Notes: generated by a model from the sequence alone, not told the origin. Positions 1-11,645 are shown, numbered from the stretch's first letter. The stretch is 64,000 nt of DNA from Angiostrongylus vasorum (GCA_018806985.1 JADANN010000309.1:1674001-1738000); one strand, 5' to 3'. Program-made: numbers and translations.

Positions 1-130
1 CGCGAGTCATTGCAAAGGCCAGATTTGCATTCAATCACCTCCAACGATACTTAATGAAGTCGAATGCATGGCGTATCCTTCAGGGATTGTCCAACGCCAA
101 GGGCTTTATCCTTTATCCTTTATCCTTTAT
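1..130 (+). repeat. SINE-A copy, 3' portion cut by window edge
   Basis: The sequence matches the 3' two-thirds of the SINE-A family seen elsewhere (for example 14802-15080). It starts at the CGCGAGTCATTG region and ends in a tandem of CTTTATC units, the characteristic tail. The tRNA-like 5' part lies left of the window. Confidence 0.85.
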
Positions 131-1685
131 GAATAAATTATGAAAAAATAAAAAACTCGAAAACTTACCCGATCACCTCAAACAAAATTGACACTAATTC
201 GCTATTTTTTTGAGGATCGTCTGGTTTCCAGTCAAAGGATATTGTTTCCCCACCAATTATGCTTACCTGAAGAGGTACAGAGAACAGAATGATTAGAATA
301 TACTGAACTGACTAGGCAAATGGGGTTATATGGAAAACACTAAAATTAACCATTCTCAATTTATCCTCAGCTGGTGTAACTGAGCTCGCGGAAGAGCTTG
401 ATGGTGATCTCCCAACCTCCATGGAGGTGGGAACGGCCAAAGCCATATCTAAACGAGAGTAATGAGTTGAGTGTCTGGTAATGAACAACCACCAATCAGA
501 AATCAGCGACATCTGTTAAAAGATTCATCAGCATCTACGGATCTTCAAGCTGATTGATCAACAGACAACGTTCCGCGTTAATCTGTGGCGGATAGAAGGT
601 TAAAAAAACCTTTCATATTGTACCAACTATTTACTGAAGAGGGTTGACCGAAACTGCTTCGCTTTCAATATTTTTTATGTAGATAGATTACTGTTTGAAC
701 ACATAACACCTTCAAGACCCTTGCACGACTATGCACATTGATTTCAATACATACGATGCTGAACGTTTCGGACATTACATCTTGATCTCAACGCGCATTT
801 CAACTGCGCTTCAGTGACACGCGGTCCCACGAGTGCGACATGCGAGAAAGTCGAAACACGGATCGAAAGCGCCCGCACGCTAGCTCTAGGCTGCTCCTGG
901 ATCGAAGGAATGAAATTCTGGCAAGACCTATGCGCTCTGGATTCAAGTGATCTCATTCATGCGCACGGATGTGCTCATACTTGCACATCAATTCAATGAA
1001 ATTATCATGTGGCTGGAACTCACAAGATACTCGATATGGTATCCTCTCCAACAAGTAGAAACAATGTAAAGAAACTTCACCCATTTTCCTTTGCTATTAT
1101 CCATCCCAAGTAAAACAGGTGACAGAGAAGTCCGCAGCAACTTCGGGAGATCCTGACAAAACTTGTGGGTAATCTCTCGTCACAGCGATTAAATAGGTGA
1201 TCCTATGCTAAAACTGCAATCTCCTCCAAATCTGTCCAGCAAGCAGGACCTACAAGGAAGCTCCTATGCATTCAGCGGTCATTGCGGATCTCAATGGTAA
1301 GCGCTGGAATCACAAGCGATTAAGGGGATTACGGAAGCAGATGGCTTCGAAAGAAAAAAACCGCAAGCAGATCAACTCTAGTTGGTGAGCAATGTTCCAG
1401 ATTACAAATGCTCTGGTAATTCATCACGTCATCACCGCTCAGAGATCGGCTGACGCAAAAGCAGCAGTGAAATCGCAATGCGGTCATGAAAACACTCTCA
1501 GAATCAATTTTCTAAAGTGCTACGAACACATGCACTAAAGTTCTATTACCAGCTCCGTAAACACGAAGATTATTTCTAGAATCAAAAAGGGTAGAAAAGA
1601 GGTCTCTGTCCAGAGTATAGGTGAGGTATGAGAGTTAAACAGGGTCCGCTATGATCTCCTAGAAAGGCAAACATAAATAATGGAA
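131..1685. other. no recognisable gene or repeat
   Basis: Only short chance-length reading frames occur here (for example 312-512 minus, 814-999 plus), without convincing splice signals or protein motifs. Nothing matches the repeat families defined in this window. Confidence 0.5.
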
Positions 1686-2110
1686 TCAAGAAGACCAAAA
1701 AAAACGTTCAAATTCTGCAATTTTTTGGAGAAAACACGCACTTTATATGAGAACCCCAGAGAGGAGTGCCCAGTCGTCACTAGTGATATTATAATACATA
1801 CTGTATTCAAAAGCATTATTTTAATGCGAGAGGCACATTACGCTCCCACGTGAACTCTGTACGGTAGGTCTCCACGTGACATGTTTAGTGGAAAACTCAA
1901 AGAAAGCGGTAAGCCCGATAAGAAGCCACTTTACTTCCAGTGCGATTGGAATCTTCGTTTACTATGTTCTCTGCTTGGTTATGGAGGTATCTGGCCGGAT
2001 AGACTGTAGTCACCTTGACCCCTTTAAGTCCCGAAGAAGCCGAAATCCCCGAAACGCCAGCTTTACCGTGGCAACGAATAAAACAACACCTCGCGTATAG
2101 TTTTAAATGG
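1686..2110 (+). mobile_element. Penelope-like element, C-terminal remnant and tail
   Basis: The plus frame around 1700-1850 reads pieces such as PREECPVVTSDI and REAHYAPT. These match the C-terminal tail downstream of the GIY-YIG domain in the better PLE copy at 32575-32900 (REECL..I..DI, RAYYAPM). It is followed by a tail ending in a decayed hammerhead-like motif at about 2029-2065 (GAAGAAGCC ... GAAACGCCAGC). Stops and frameshifts show that it is dead. Confidence 0.6.
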
Positions 2111-2467
2111 AAAAGGTACTTCATTTCCTACTTTCAATAGATAGAAAACAAATTTCTCAATTGGCTAGGAAGATAAAATGTTGGAGGAGAGTACTATTCA
2201 GAAAACATGGACAAAAGAACAGCAACTGTTTTCAGGATCAGCCGCAAAAATTACTATTTTCCTAAGACTACCACTCTGTTTTGAAGCACAGTCGTTCTAC
2301 AAGTACTCATTAGACAGAACTTCCTCCTTCTGCTACTTCCTCAAGAAAGTGCAGTATAGAAAACTCTATAGTCATTCTGTCATGTAAACTGATCTTCGAG
2401 GTCGGTCCACTTTAAGATTTGTTTAAAAAATTTCGAGTTTCAGTTAAATAAAAAAAGCACGACCACA

Positions 2468-2716
2468 ACAATGCTGAAATATGTGCAAAACCCTGAACAA
2501 CAGGTGTCTGCGGTGGGGTTCAAACTCGCTATAACCCTTTCCGGGGGCTAACGTGTTCACCACCACACTATGCTGGTCCTTCGTTTAGCCTTTCGGCCAG
2601 CTAGTTTTCTATCTACCAGTGTGATCAGTAATCATCCGTCAACGGGATTGATCTGGGGAGCCCAAGTCTGCACTGAACCCAGTTTAGCCGAGGTTGTAGT
2701 CGAAATCACAATTAGA
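2468..2716. repeat. SINE-D (double tRNA-arm) copy, one arm plus spacer
   Basis: It carries the left arm (GCTGAAATATGTGCAAAACC, GGTGTCTGCGGTGGGG, CACCACACTATGCTGGTCC) and the central spacer (TCAACGGGATTGATCTGGGG) shared with copies at 14293, 31290 and 53436. The opposite arm is missing. Confidence 0.75.
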
Positions 2717-3684
2717 ATGCACTTCTTTTCAGTTCAACGGTTGTAGTTGGGAAAACGTTGCCTGTTGCAAAATAGCACACTTACATAGAAAATAAGAACG
2801 ACCATTAAGACGTGAAACGTTTGAGAAGATCCAAGAAGAGACGGAGGAGAACAGATGCAACACACAAATTAATATTCTAAAGTGAGACTTCAGAAGACAA
2901 ACTTCTAGCTCAAATTCCTTGTGAGGAAGGACAAAAAAAACGACCAACTTATAACAAGTGGATATTGACAGACTCCACTTATGAAAAAGATCTGTACTTA
3001 AAAGAACGGTAGATTTTAAAGGCATAGAAATAACTCACGAAGAAAAAACAACCGTCACTAAACAAACGCATAAGCACTTCATGCAAAACACATACGCATA
3101 CATGAAAGTCATAAGGTAACAGGATCACTGTGCTGCGGCAGTAAAGAGCACCATATCATCCAACCCCCTTCGAGCTATAATAGGAAGTACATGAACCTCC
3201 AGCGAGGTAGAAGATCGCGCGCCACGTAGCCTCGTGACTAGCTGGCTCGAGGCCACCGAGATCCGGGGTACAGTTGTAGTCCAGGCCGATGAGCAACGAT
3301 CATCTGGCATTTTAAAAAATCCACGAGGTGTGACAAGCCAAAGAATAGGGTTTGCACAGAAATCCATGTACTGTTATGAATACTTAAGAAAGTTATTCTT
3401 TCGTTCAACAAAGGCATGACATTGTCTGATTACTCTGTTAAGAAACAATGATAAGCTAAATTTTGATGAAAGAGATTGTCTATAATAATAATATTAAGCT
3501 TAGGCAAACGTAACGTGGACATACAACATCGGTAGCGATCCTGGAAGAGCGGCTAAAGGGAAATGAAGAAACCAACTCCCCAAAAACACTTTCTGCCTCC
3601 AGTTTTTTAGGTCGTTGATGCTCGGAGTGCTTAACTGTTTCCCAAAATTCTTATCTACTTGTAACTGTCTAATGTTGCCTAAAT
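2717..3684. other. no recognisable gene
   Basis: A 98-codon minus frame (2729-3025) and an 80-codon minus frame (3125-3367) are present. Neither shows a domain, splice-site support or relation to the repeats, so I treat both as chance. Confidence 0.45.
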
Positions 3685-3966
3685 ACTTACTTGGATACTT
3701 AGATGGCCCGTCTTCACTGGTTGTGCGGGCGCTAGCATATTCTCCATTTGTCGGAGTTTTGCTGGTTTAGCTATCGTGGTTCACTAGGATCCCGAGGTTA
3801 GCTTGGCCAAAGTCTGCCCCAGATCGTCACTACCACAGGCAGCAGCCGCCCTTGTGGATCAGAGGGAGATTTGCCACCATGCGACCGACTACCCGACTGG
3901 TTTGATGCCAGGAGAGTGGTGGATCGTGATATTGGTTTACTCTTAGCTGACCTAATGGAAACGTTG
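3685..3966 (+). repeat. repeat C copy, 3'-truncated
   Basis: It begins at ACTTACTTGGATACTTAG and contains CTTGTGGATCAGAGGGAG and GATTTGCCACCATGCG, diagnostic blocks of repeat C (complete at 46572-46951). It stops about 110 bp before the family's 3' end. Confidence 0.8.
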
Positions 3967-4037
3967 TTTAAATCAGGAATTCAAATTTTTCAAAGCTCTT
4001 CTTCCCTTCAGCGAAAAGTAAAATGAATGTTCAATAG

Positions 4038-4503
4038 AATATTGAAGATGAATACGGAAAACTTGAGATGTTTATCGGCACAGTTTACTATGACGTCAGA
4101 AGGAACGCCTTTAGTTAAGCAGCTACAAAACACACTGATCACTGATGGCATGATTGAACAGTTCCGTGAATTTAATTATGGGCGGTTTACCATAAAAACC
4201 GCACGCCCACTTGTAAAAGTTTTCGGGGTACGCGAAACGAATTGAAATGAATGCGTACGGCCGAATGTGGCTTATAATATTGCTTTTCCCTTGTATATCC
4301 TATTAGTGACTTCCATGTTCTTTATTCAATACGTTTCCTCTACGCCTACGTATTGTTTAGTGTTTTCCTGTTTAGGAAACATGGGAGAAATTGAACGACC
4401 ATCAGCCAGAATGCTGCCTGAATGTGGTTACTGGCTTTGCAATAAGCACAGTACAATTCCATTTCTGAAATGTTCCCTCTACTACCCCCCGACCAGATCA
4501 TAG
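4038..4503 (+). pseudogene. possible exon pair of an unrecognised gene
   Basis: After an acceptor TTCAATAG, frame 4038-4113 reads NIEDEYGKLEMF then GTVYYDVRRNAF and meets a donor-like GTTAAG. A second acceptor (CCTGTTTAG, ending 4375) opens a block readable in two frames. The phase-compatible frame gives NMGEIERPSARMLPECGYW and ends at a stop at 4501-4503. The other gives ETWEKLNDHQPECCLNVV and also stops. Composition looks protein-like, but I recognise no family. No start exon is visible. It could be a decayed gene or a chance pair of open blocks. Confidence 0.25.
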
Positions 4504-4595
4504 CCATAGCCATTACTCATTCATGGTAATTGGAAACAAAATAATAATCAATTACTAGTCGACAACTGAATGTTATGAACTTGAATCACGTATAG

Positions 4596-4759
4596 GAGGG
4601 ACAAATTGAACTTTGGTCTCGATCTGCTCTTCACTGAGAGTGAAGAAGAAGATGACGACAGTAACAACAGTAAGGAATCTCTTGGTCGACGAATTTGAAG
4701 AAATTGAATCTAGTGATGAGGAAGAAGGTTACAACAACGATTTCAGCGGTGAACTGTAA
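4596..4759 (+). pseudogene. acidic C-terminal-like reading frame with a frameshift
   Basis: After an acceptor-like TATAG, one frame reads KLNFGLDLLFTESEEEDDD. It then runs into a stop unless shifted by one base, after which it reads VDEFEEIESSDEEEGYNNDF and ends at TAA (4757-4759). Two acidic Ser/Asp/Glu stretches in adjacent frames suggest a single acidic C-terminal tail broken by an indel. The family is unknown. It may belong with the exon-like blocks just upstream. Confidence 0.25.
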
Positions 4760-5139
4760 AATTCGATGGTGTCTCGGGACACCCAGACTTCCGACAGTGT
4801 CAGTCTGGTGCAGACGACCAATAGCCTGTGGATGGATACACAGAAGGAAAAAAATACATTCCTCTCAATTAACTGCAGTCTATTGTTTAGATTTCACATG
4901 GGAGCCACAAAAAAACAAGGAGGAGAGAGGGATACCCTTGTAGCTCGACAACTGTGGAACACACAAATATTTTGCCATTTTCTACCACCTGGTGGGAATT
5001 ATTAGGCAGGTCTTACTGGAAGAGGTATTATTGGCTTTACGCTCCGCCGTGAACGCGATCCTATTAGGTTCTATTAGCAAAACCAAAGGACAGATTTGAA
5101 ATTGATATATTTATTTAAATGTTTTATGAACTGATCCTG

Positions 5140-5262
5140 TTGAGCTGATGTGGGACTCCCACTTGTAACACCACGGCTCTGAAAACGGCGAAATCGCCCA
5201 AACGTCAGCCATCGATCAACAACGGCAGCTTATAGCAACCTCGCATCAGCTCAGCAAGATCA
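5140..5262 (+). mobile_element. PLE tail with decayed hammerhead-like motif
   Basis: Related to 25600-25740 (GGAATACTTGGAGTTCCACT versus GTGGGACTCCCACTTG; CGTCAGCCATCGA; CCTCGCATCAGCTCAGCAAG). The motif at 5174-5211 has stem I GGCT/AGCC and stem II GGCG/CGCC. Two core positions are changed (CTGAAAA, CAAAC). Confidence 0.55.
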
Positions 5263-6454
5263 ATTCATAAGGACATATATGTAGACATATCGATTATTTA
5301 TGCCGAGGTTCATGGAAGGTCGAATTTTTGAGGTCTGGAAAAACGATTTTTCTTCCGGCTAGCTCGCCTCCATTTCGCAGACCACCCAAGTTGTTGTATA
5401 GTGGACAGGACAGCGTGTGCAATAACAGATCATCTATTGAAAGTATGCACATAAACTGCAGAGGATAGATAGGTCTGACAAGAGTACTCGTATTAGTAAG
5501 ATCTTCGAGCCATTTAGAAGGGAAGTCGCATTCGCTAGAAATATCCCACCTAGAAAGCACAACCATAGAATGACGTCATTCAAATAGCACAAATGAGGTG
5601 ATCACATTTAAAAAAATATAGATATGTGAATGAATCGATGATTACAAAATTCACAAACAGTCTACAGTATGAAGGAAGGCATTGGCAAAAGCTTGCAAAT
5701 CGTCGAAGAGGAGTGGAAACCGTAAAATTTAGATTGTAGAATCCCTTTCAGGGTTTTGAGAATAAGCTAAGAACTGTTCCCAACAGCGTAGAAACACACT
5801 AGGGGACGCCCACAATGAACACCTAGCCTACAATCAATCAATAACATTACGGACACTGAGCAGAGACCGGTACTGTAGCTTCATTTATAGACCCACTTCA
5901 AGAGGTTCACCGTCTTACCATGGCGAAAAAATTTTCATGTGTATTAAACGTCGATGTGCAAGTACAACAGAAACATTCTAGTGCCCTCCTCACCAGCAGT
6001 AGCCTCTTCAGGGCACTCTCTTCAGGGAATCAGAGGAAGATGAGAAGAGTAAAGGTTCCCGCAAAGCGCTTCCTTAAATCTTGACGTATAAGGGTTGGTC
6101 TCCTTGGATAATGTCTGGTTCAACATCCGAGGCAGGGATCTGAAAAACTCTTCGTCAGAAAACAAAAATCAGAAAATAAATGCATGGAAGTCAATGCATA
6201 GTGTGCAGCCTGCTCAGCCAGGTATGCTGTGGAATCAATGCATACGATTGCCAATATTTTAAGCCCTAATATAAACATTTGATCCGTAAAACATAAGGGA
6301 AACAAAGAAAAAGACACACTGGTGTAAAAAATACACTCGCAAGATTAATAAATGGATAAGTATTAACTTCAGAGTGCTACTACGAGGCAGGAGGCCACCA
6401 ACGTCGTCACCAAGCCCAGGACCACCATAAGAGGAGAACAGCACTAGAAGAGCG
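5263..6454. other. no recognisable gene
   Basis: A 90-codon minus frame (5294-5566) and shorter frames are present without motifs or convincing splice context. I see no repeat-family member. Confidence 0.45.
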
Positions 6455-6665
6455 GCACTGCAATGCCGCCGACGCGGCGAGTTGGCCGCCTCCCAACGGG
6501 CGCATCGATCGAGCGGACGACGGCGCCGCGCCACCGACGCCGCTCCGCGGACGCGGTGTGTGGCGCAGGAGCCAGTGGGGTGACTGGCCTTGGCACTGGA
6601 CGGGAGCACAGGGTCGCCTGGGACTGTGTCAGCTCCACAGGACACCTACAGTTATGGTGCATCAG
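6455..6665. other. isolated GC-rich block
   Basis: About 200 bp dense in CG dinucleotides (GCCGCCGACGCGGCGAG, GACGGCGCCGCGCCACC) sit in AT-rich surroundings. Because stop codons are AT-rich, several long overlapping frames exist on both strands (6259-6645 minus, 6444-6662 minus, 6463-6699 plus). All are Arg/Ala/Pro-rich and look like by-products of composition. The origin is unknown. Confidence 0.6.
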
Positions 6666-6709
6666 CCAGTTGGAGCTCCGTCGTTTGTGTGGTTTGTAAA
6701 CACCTCGTA

Positions 6710-7200
6710 AGTACGTTGTAAGTGCATGGAGTGTTTACGTTGCTCGACGCCAATCAAAGCACGGTTATTTTTTATTTTAGAGAGTTCACAGGATGTGTAA
6801 CATTCTTAAGACACCTTACTTCGTTGATAACCCTAACACGAGCTTATTGCCAAAAATTTATTCGGCTAACGTCCTGACGTCTTCGTCTTCCTCAGAGCCG
6901 ATGTTCCGACTCGATGACCCACAGACGTTCATCTTCTGGATGCAGTGTCTTCGTCGTCGTTTCTAGTCGTATCCTGTTCGGTGGAGCACCACACGAATGA
7001 GGCGACCTCCTCACTCGGCAGCGCTTTTGTTTCAGTAGTATCCTTAAGGTAGTCAGTGTGAGTGGTTACGGTAAAAGCTCGTTGCGAACAACGGCAGTTC
7101 GTTTTCTGTTTTTGAGTTCTATGAAAAGCCCTATTGGAACGCGAATTACTGGGATTCGCTAGCAGATTACTGTATATCAAAAGATCTCCAGGAATTCAGG
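6710..7200 (+). repeat. dispersed duplication (partner 52925-53190), split by an insertion
   Basis: 6710-6810 (AGAGAGTTCACAGGATGTG, AACATTCTTAAG) and 7043-7200 (CAGTGTGAGTGGTTACGG, GAGTTCTATGAAAAG) match 52925-53046 and 53047-53190 collinearly. The partner is continuous across the junction, so 6811-7042 is an insertion. CTTAAG occurs at both junctions (6805-6810 and 7043-7048) and once in the empty site. Confidence 0.75.
6811..7042 (-). mobile_element. inserted PLE-type tail repeat with hammerhead-like motif
   Basis: A 232-bp insertion defined by comparison with the empty site near 53041. On the minus strand it contains a hammerhead-like motif (6862-6901) with a 6-bp stem I (TCGGCT/AGCCGA) and stem II GACG/CGTC. 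The related tail segments at 22840-23060 and 36800-37030 share the flanking GAATAAA-type text. Confidence 0.6.
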
Positions 7201-7309
7201 TAAAAGAACATACTTTTGTTTATCGGTGGTGTTTATGTTGTTTTATGCTTATGAGAGAAGTTTGCTGCCACGTTGCGTGAAGGAACAGTTCATCTCAGAA
7301 GTTGTGTAT

Positions 7310-7420
7310 TTGAGTAAAGAGAAAGTAAAATTGTAACTGTAAGAGAAAGCAAGAGAAAAAAGAAAAGGAAAAAAGAAAAAGGAAAAGGAAAGAAACTTAT
7401 TATAAGAGAAAGTAAAATAG
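7310..7420 (+). repeat. purine-rich low-complexity tract
   Basis: An (A/G)-only run dominated by AAGAGAAAG and GGAAAAGG. It produces spurious minus-strand frames rich in Phe, Leu and Ser. Confidence 0.85.
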
Positions 7421-7690
7421 TAGCTGAAATTGTTGAACACACACGAAGTGTTTTGCGTAGGAAAGGACATGTGTTTTCCGATGTCTGGTTGCGAGAACAG
7501 TTGCACTTTCGTCCCATCGCTCCCATTCCACCTCCCACTCCACCTCCCACAGGCGACTGACGAGCGCTTCAATCGGCTGCACGGTTAGTCGCAAGATTTA
7601 GTCATTTCTAAATAACTACTCTCGAATGCTTACATACTACATCTTCAAGAGGAATCGAACGGTCTTCATCACGTTCTCCATTTAAATATA

Positions 7691-8113
7691 ATGTTGGTGG
7701 TATTTTTTATTTATTCTTTATTTGTTTGATTTTACTTTATATGAACCGTCTTCACGTCTACTGTGCGGATCCCAACACTTCTCACATTCAATTCGTTTCC
7801 TCGCATCCATTGTCAACGAAGATCTTCCAACTTTTTAGTATGGCTTCGGTGGTTCATTGAGGATTTTCATTTGATCTTGAATGTTGTTGAATGCTCGTCG
7901 AACATTTCTCCATGGGGTCCTGAGATAGCCGGGCTGGAGCGTTCCCAATTGGATTGCAGAGAGTGATGTTTTCCCAGACAAGTCCTGAACGAATTTCCCG
8001 ACTCCGAGGGGGATGACAGGCTTGGTTGGCCCGGAGTGGAATCGAACTAGCACCATACTCGTGATGACGGACATCACTATCACTGTGCTATCCGCTCCCT
8101 ATGTTGGTGGTAT
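7691..8113 (-). mobile_element. full-length SINE-B with 13-bp target-site duplication
   Basis: ATGTTGGTGGTAT occurs at 7691-7703 and again at 8101-8113, bracketing a 397-bp element on the minus strand. Read on that strand it starts with GGGAGCGGATAGCACAGTG and then B box AGTTCGATTCC, a tRNA-like head. It has a body of about 250 bp (ACTTGTCTGGGAAAACATC; GGATGCGAGGAAACGAATTG) and an A-rich 3' end, the T-rich run 7704-7740. The structure is typical of a LINE-mobilised tRNA SINE. Confidence 0.85.
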
Positions 8114-8589
8114 AATATGGTTTTTCTACGGATTTCCATGAAATAGTTCCCAAGTCAATCATTGGTCTAAACTACATTCGGTCGTCGACCTTTATGTGTG
8201 GTAGACTTCAAAACTTACCACTGGGTCTCTTGAATGAAATTCGCAGGTGAACTTCCCTTGCAACTGTATATCATATTAGGATATTTTAACCTCGTTTGTA
8301 TGACACGGTAACCTGTACAACATTCTTTGTCACTGTTTAACCCACCTACTTTTCTGAATCATATTTTATAATAGTTCATTGTTTATATAAATATTTAATT
8401 GCTCATTTTCGACATACGGACTAAAAGACAATCGAAATCTGAAAATCGGTGTCACCTTCGCTATCTTGAGCATATGTTAGGAATTCGATTCATACATGGG
8501 TATCAAACGCGAAATACAGTGAAATAAACGTGCCTCATTCTCCTGACCTCGAAACAGCTCCCGATACGGCAGCGTTGGGTAGGACGAGT
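8114..8589. other. no recognisable gene
   Basis: AT-rich sequence; no family match or convincing frame. Confidence 0.45.
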
Positions 8590-11250
8590 ACGGAGAGTGC
8601 TAGAATCTCAGGGCCATTCTAGGCTGCTTAGGTCGCAAAGGACTAAAGTGACGATCTGTACCAACGATGCACGCACGCTTGACCTTGGGTCATCGATAGA
8701 GGACTTGAGCATGCAGGCAAGAACGATAAGCCACGGCGTCATCGCACTGGCTGAGACGAAAACACGTCACCCATGCAACGCCGTCTATGACACCGGAGAA
8801 CTGTTCCTTGGTACATGGGATAGTAGAAGAGTCAGTCGGTGGCGTCGATGTTCTCGTCAACATGAGTTTGGCCATGAACATCGATTCGTTCGAACAAATA
8901 ACAACCCGAATTGGACATATGCGATTGAAGAGGTGTATATCATTAACCACTTTGACATTCTTCGTCGTCTACGCATCGACATCAAGATATGACGAAGAAG
9001 AAGTAGAAGGGTTTTATATGAACTTGGAGAAGTTCTGCAGGGAAGACCAAAGATTCTCTAAGGACATAAGTGGAGATTTTAACGCTAAGACTGGACCCAG
9101 AAGAACGTCTCAAGTATGGCACACAGGGATACACGGATTAGAATGGAACGAACAGAGTGATCGAGTGTCAGAGTTTATCATGACGACCAAGACTATTTGT
9201 AGTAAATTGCAATGTCACAATGGAGAGTACCATGAGGAAATAGACCACATCGTAGTAAACTGAAGCTTTTGCTTAACCGACGTGGCCGTTGTCCCAAAAA
9301 TTCTACACAAGATCAAACCATCGCCACCTTCGTGCAAGATTCCATTTCTCGCATAGAAGTAAGGAAAGCCACTGATGGCACGATGCTGTTCTCGATAACA
9401 TCGACGTGCTGATACGTCATCGCATGAGCTACAGGCAAGCGCCAACTCACATCCGAACTTGCAGAACAGTTCAGAGAGGCGATAAAATAACGTTTTAAAG
9501 AGAGAAGAGCAGCAGTTCATGGCCAGGACGCAGAGGCTGCGAAAAGCATGTGCAAAGCAAATCGTAGCTTTGCCAGTTACAAAACCAAGATTATTGCACT
9601 CCGACGTCCAGTCGGAACACTTTACAGCGTCGAGAAAACCGTTGAAGATCACGATTAGTTCTCGAATCTTTTTCAATAGCCACGTCCTCCTATGCTCATA
9701 CGAAACAAAGGAGGATGGATAAGTCGCACCACCAGCTCTGCCTTCCGTATCCGATGTAGTATTTCGTCGGTGAAAAATCGAACACCACCAAGTCCTGATA
9801 GGATAAAATCAGAACACCTGAACAACCTTCCACCAGTTCTTATAAACACATTGGCTCGATTGTTCACACGTTACTTGTTAGAATGCAAGGTACCTGTTCA
9901 GTGGAAGACCAGCAAGACCGCGCTATTGTTTAAGAAGGGAGACCTCCACGACATCGGCAACTAATCCCCAACCTATTTGCTGTCCATCGTCTACAAACTT
10001 TTCGCTTGACTTATCTTAAACAGGATTAACAGAATACTGGACGAAGGACAGCCATGTGAGCAAGCAGGGTTTCGAAAAGGATTTAGTACGATGGATCACA
10101 TCCACACGATAGCAAGACTTATTGAAGTATCGCTAGAGTAGAAAAAGCCGATCTGTCTCACCTTCATCGATTTAAAGAAGGCGTTTGACTTCACTGAGAT
10201 AGAAGCAGAATTGGAAGCCCTGGAGACTATGGGAGTTCCTACTCAGTATATAAAGATTCTTCGTGAGCTATGCAAGAATTTCACACCCAAAATATCACCA
10301 TTCTGCAACAATATTTAGCATCGACGTCAAAAAGATGGGTTAGACAAGGAGATACCATCTCGCCAAAATTATTTACTACCACCCTCGCGAACGACATGCG
10401 AGCATTGGAGTGGGACAACATGGGAGTGAAAATCAATGAGTGGAAATTAAACTATCTTCGATTTGCTGATGACATCGTTCTTATAACAGCAAGCATTAGT
10501 TAGGCGGAACGAGTGTTTGTCGATTTTAATGGCACTTATGGAATGATTGGTCCCCAACCAAATTTCACAAAAAACGATGTTCATGAAGAAGTGATTGGTT
10601 ATGTATGCCCTATTCACGCTCAACGGAATATCTTCGAATGCTGCAGTTACATCTCTATCTAGACCGGGATGTCAGCATGACGGACGACTTAGGCCTAGAG
10701 TTGGGCAAAAGGAACAGAGCGGCTTGGGGAGCTAACAACAGCGTCGAGGATATAATGAAGAGAACAAAGAACACCCGACTCAGTGCCGAACATTCGACTC
10801 TACAATTCCTCCTGTCTTAACGCATGCGTCAGAAACCTGGTGGCTACGTAAGGGAGGATGAAAGATCACTCAACGTTATTGAACGCGCTGTCGAAAGGAC
10901 GATACTAGGAGTATTCCGTGTCACACAAGTGAGTGGAAGGATCTGATGCTTCGACTTGCGTGAACGATAAGAAATCAAATATGCTGTTCTGTACGCCAAA
11001 CTATCGAAGATAAGGTGGGACAGACACGTAATGCGTATGAACCACAACCGATGGACAAGAGTGACTGGATCGCTCGGGATGTCAAACGTACTGCAGAAAG
11101 TTCACAAACTTAATGGTTAGATTTGTTCACCAAAACTCTAGAAGAATGTTGTGATGTTTATCGAGTCCGTGAAGCTAGCAGAACCCGCTGGGCTACCCTT
11201 TTACACTCATTTAGAACAGGAATATTTGTTTACCGTCCGCGCGAGTGACG
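8590..11250 (+). pseudogene. RTE-clade LINE, degraded endonuclease and reverse transcriptase
   Basis: An almost complete RTE-type polyprotein corpse. The apurinic-type endonuclease is recognisable from NDARTLDLGS (about 8664), LAETKTR (about 8750), GDFNAKTG (about 9074) and IDHIVVN (about 9242). The reverse transcriptase follows: DRIKSEHL, VQWKTSKTALLFKKGD (about 9900), EQAGFRKGFST (about 10060), TFIDLKKAFD (about 10165), RQGDTISPKLF (about 10340) and the catalytic FADD box at 10462-10473. The C-terminal part has RNRAAWGANNS and TLEECCDVY, and ends near RPRE plus stop at about 11248. At least ten stops and frameshifts interrupt it, so it is inactive. Such elements encode the enzymes that mobilise SINEs in trans. 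The relation to the SINEs here is plausible but not shown, because no shared 3' end was established. Confidence 0.85.
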
Positions 11251-11439
11251 ATCAACTGCTTGACAGGTGATGTTGATGAACATTCGCTATCAACAGGAAA
11301 CATTTATCGCCCTTTCAGCATATTCAACTTCATTGCCATGAAGTCGATCGTCAAGGTTCTTCAGTGGATCGGGACATTATGAATTCACCTGCGTACTTTA
11401 TCCTGAACTCTATGTTGAAGCTGTGACTGGGACTCACGA

Positions 11440-11645
11440 TTCACTTTTTTCCTATTCGCTATGTGCTATATGTGCTAGCTAACATAATATCGACTGCTGC
11501 AAGTTGGATTAACCGTTGAAAAACAAATTGCTATCAACGATTAGTCGTTATCAACAACAGCCACGCTGTGTAAAAGCGCAGTTCCAGGTGAGCCTGCCTT
11601 ATTCGTGCGGTGTTTCACTGAAGAAGATGATTGCTACTCACTGGA
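11440..11645 (+). repeat. repeat segment related to 22790-22880
   Basis: GAAAAACAAATTGCTATCAA and the following ATCAACAACAGCCACGCTG resemble 22799-22850 (AACAAATTGCTATCGCC, ATCAACAACCAGCATCG). The matched segment is short. It is probably part of a PLE-associated tail. Confidence 0.45.

Noticed and set aside
6259..6645. 128-codon minus-strand open frame
   Set aside because: It lies across a GC-rich block where stop codons are rare. Overlapping frames on both strands are equally open, and the translation is Arg/Ala/Pro-rich without motifs.
8597..9263. Two long overlapping plus frames as a cellular gene
   Set aside because: They are two frames of one RTE endonuclease remnant (NDARTL, AETKTR, DFNAKTG, IDHIVVN), not a host gene.
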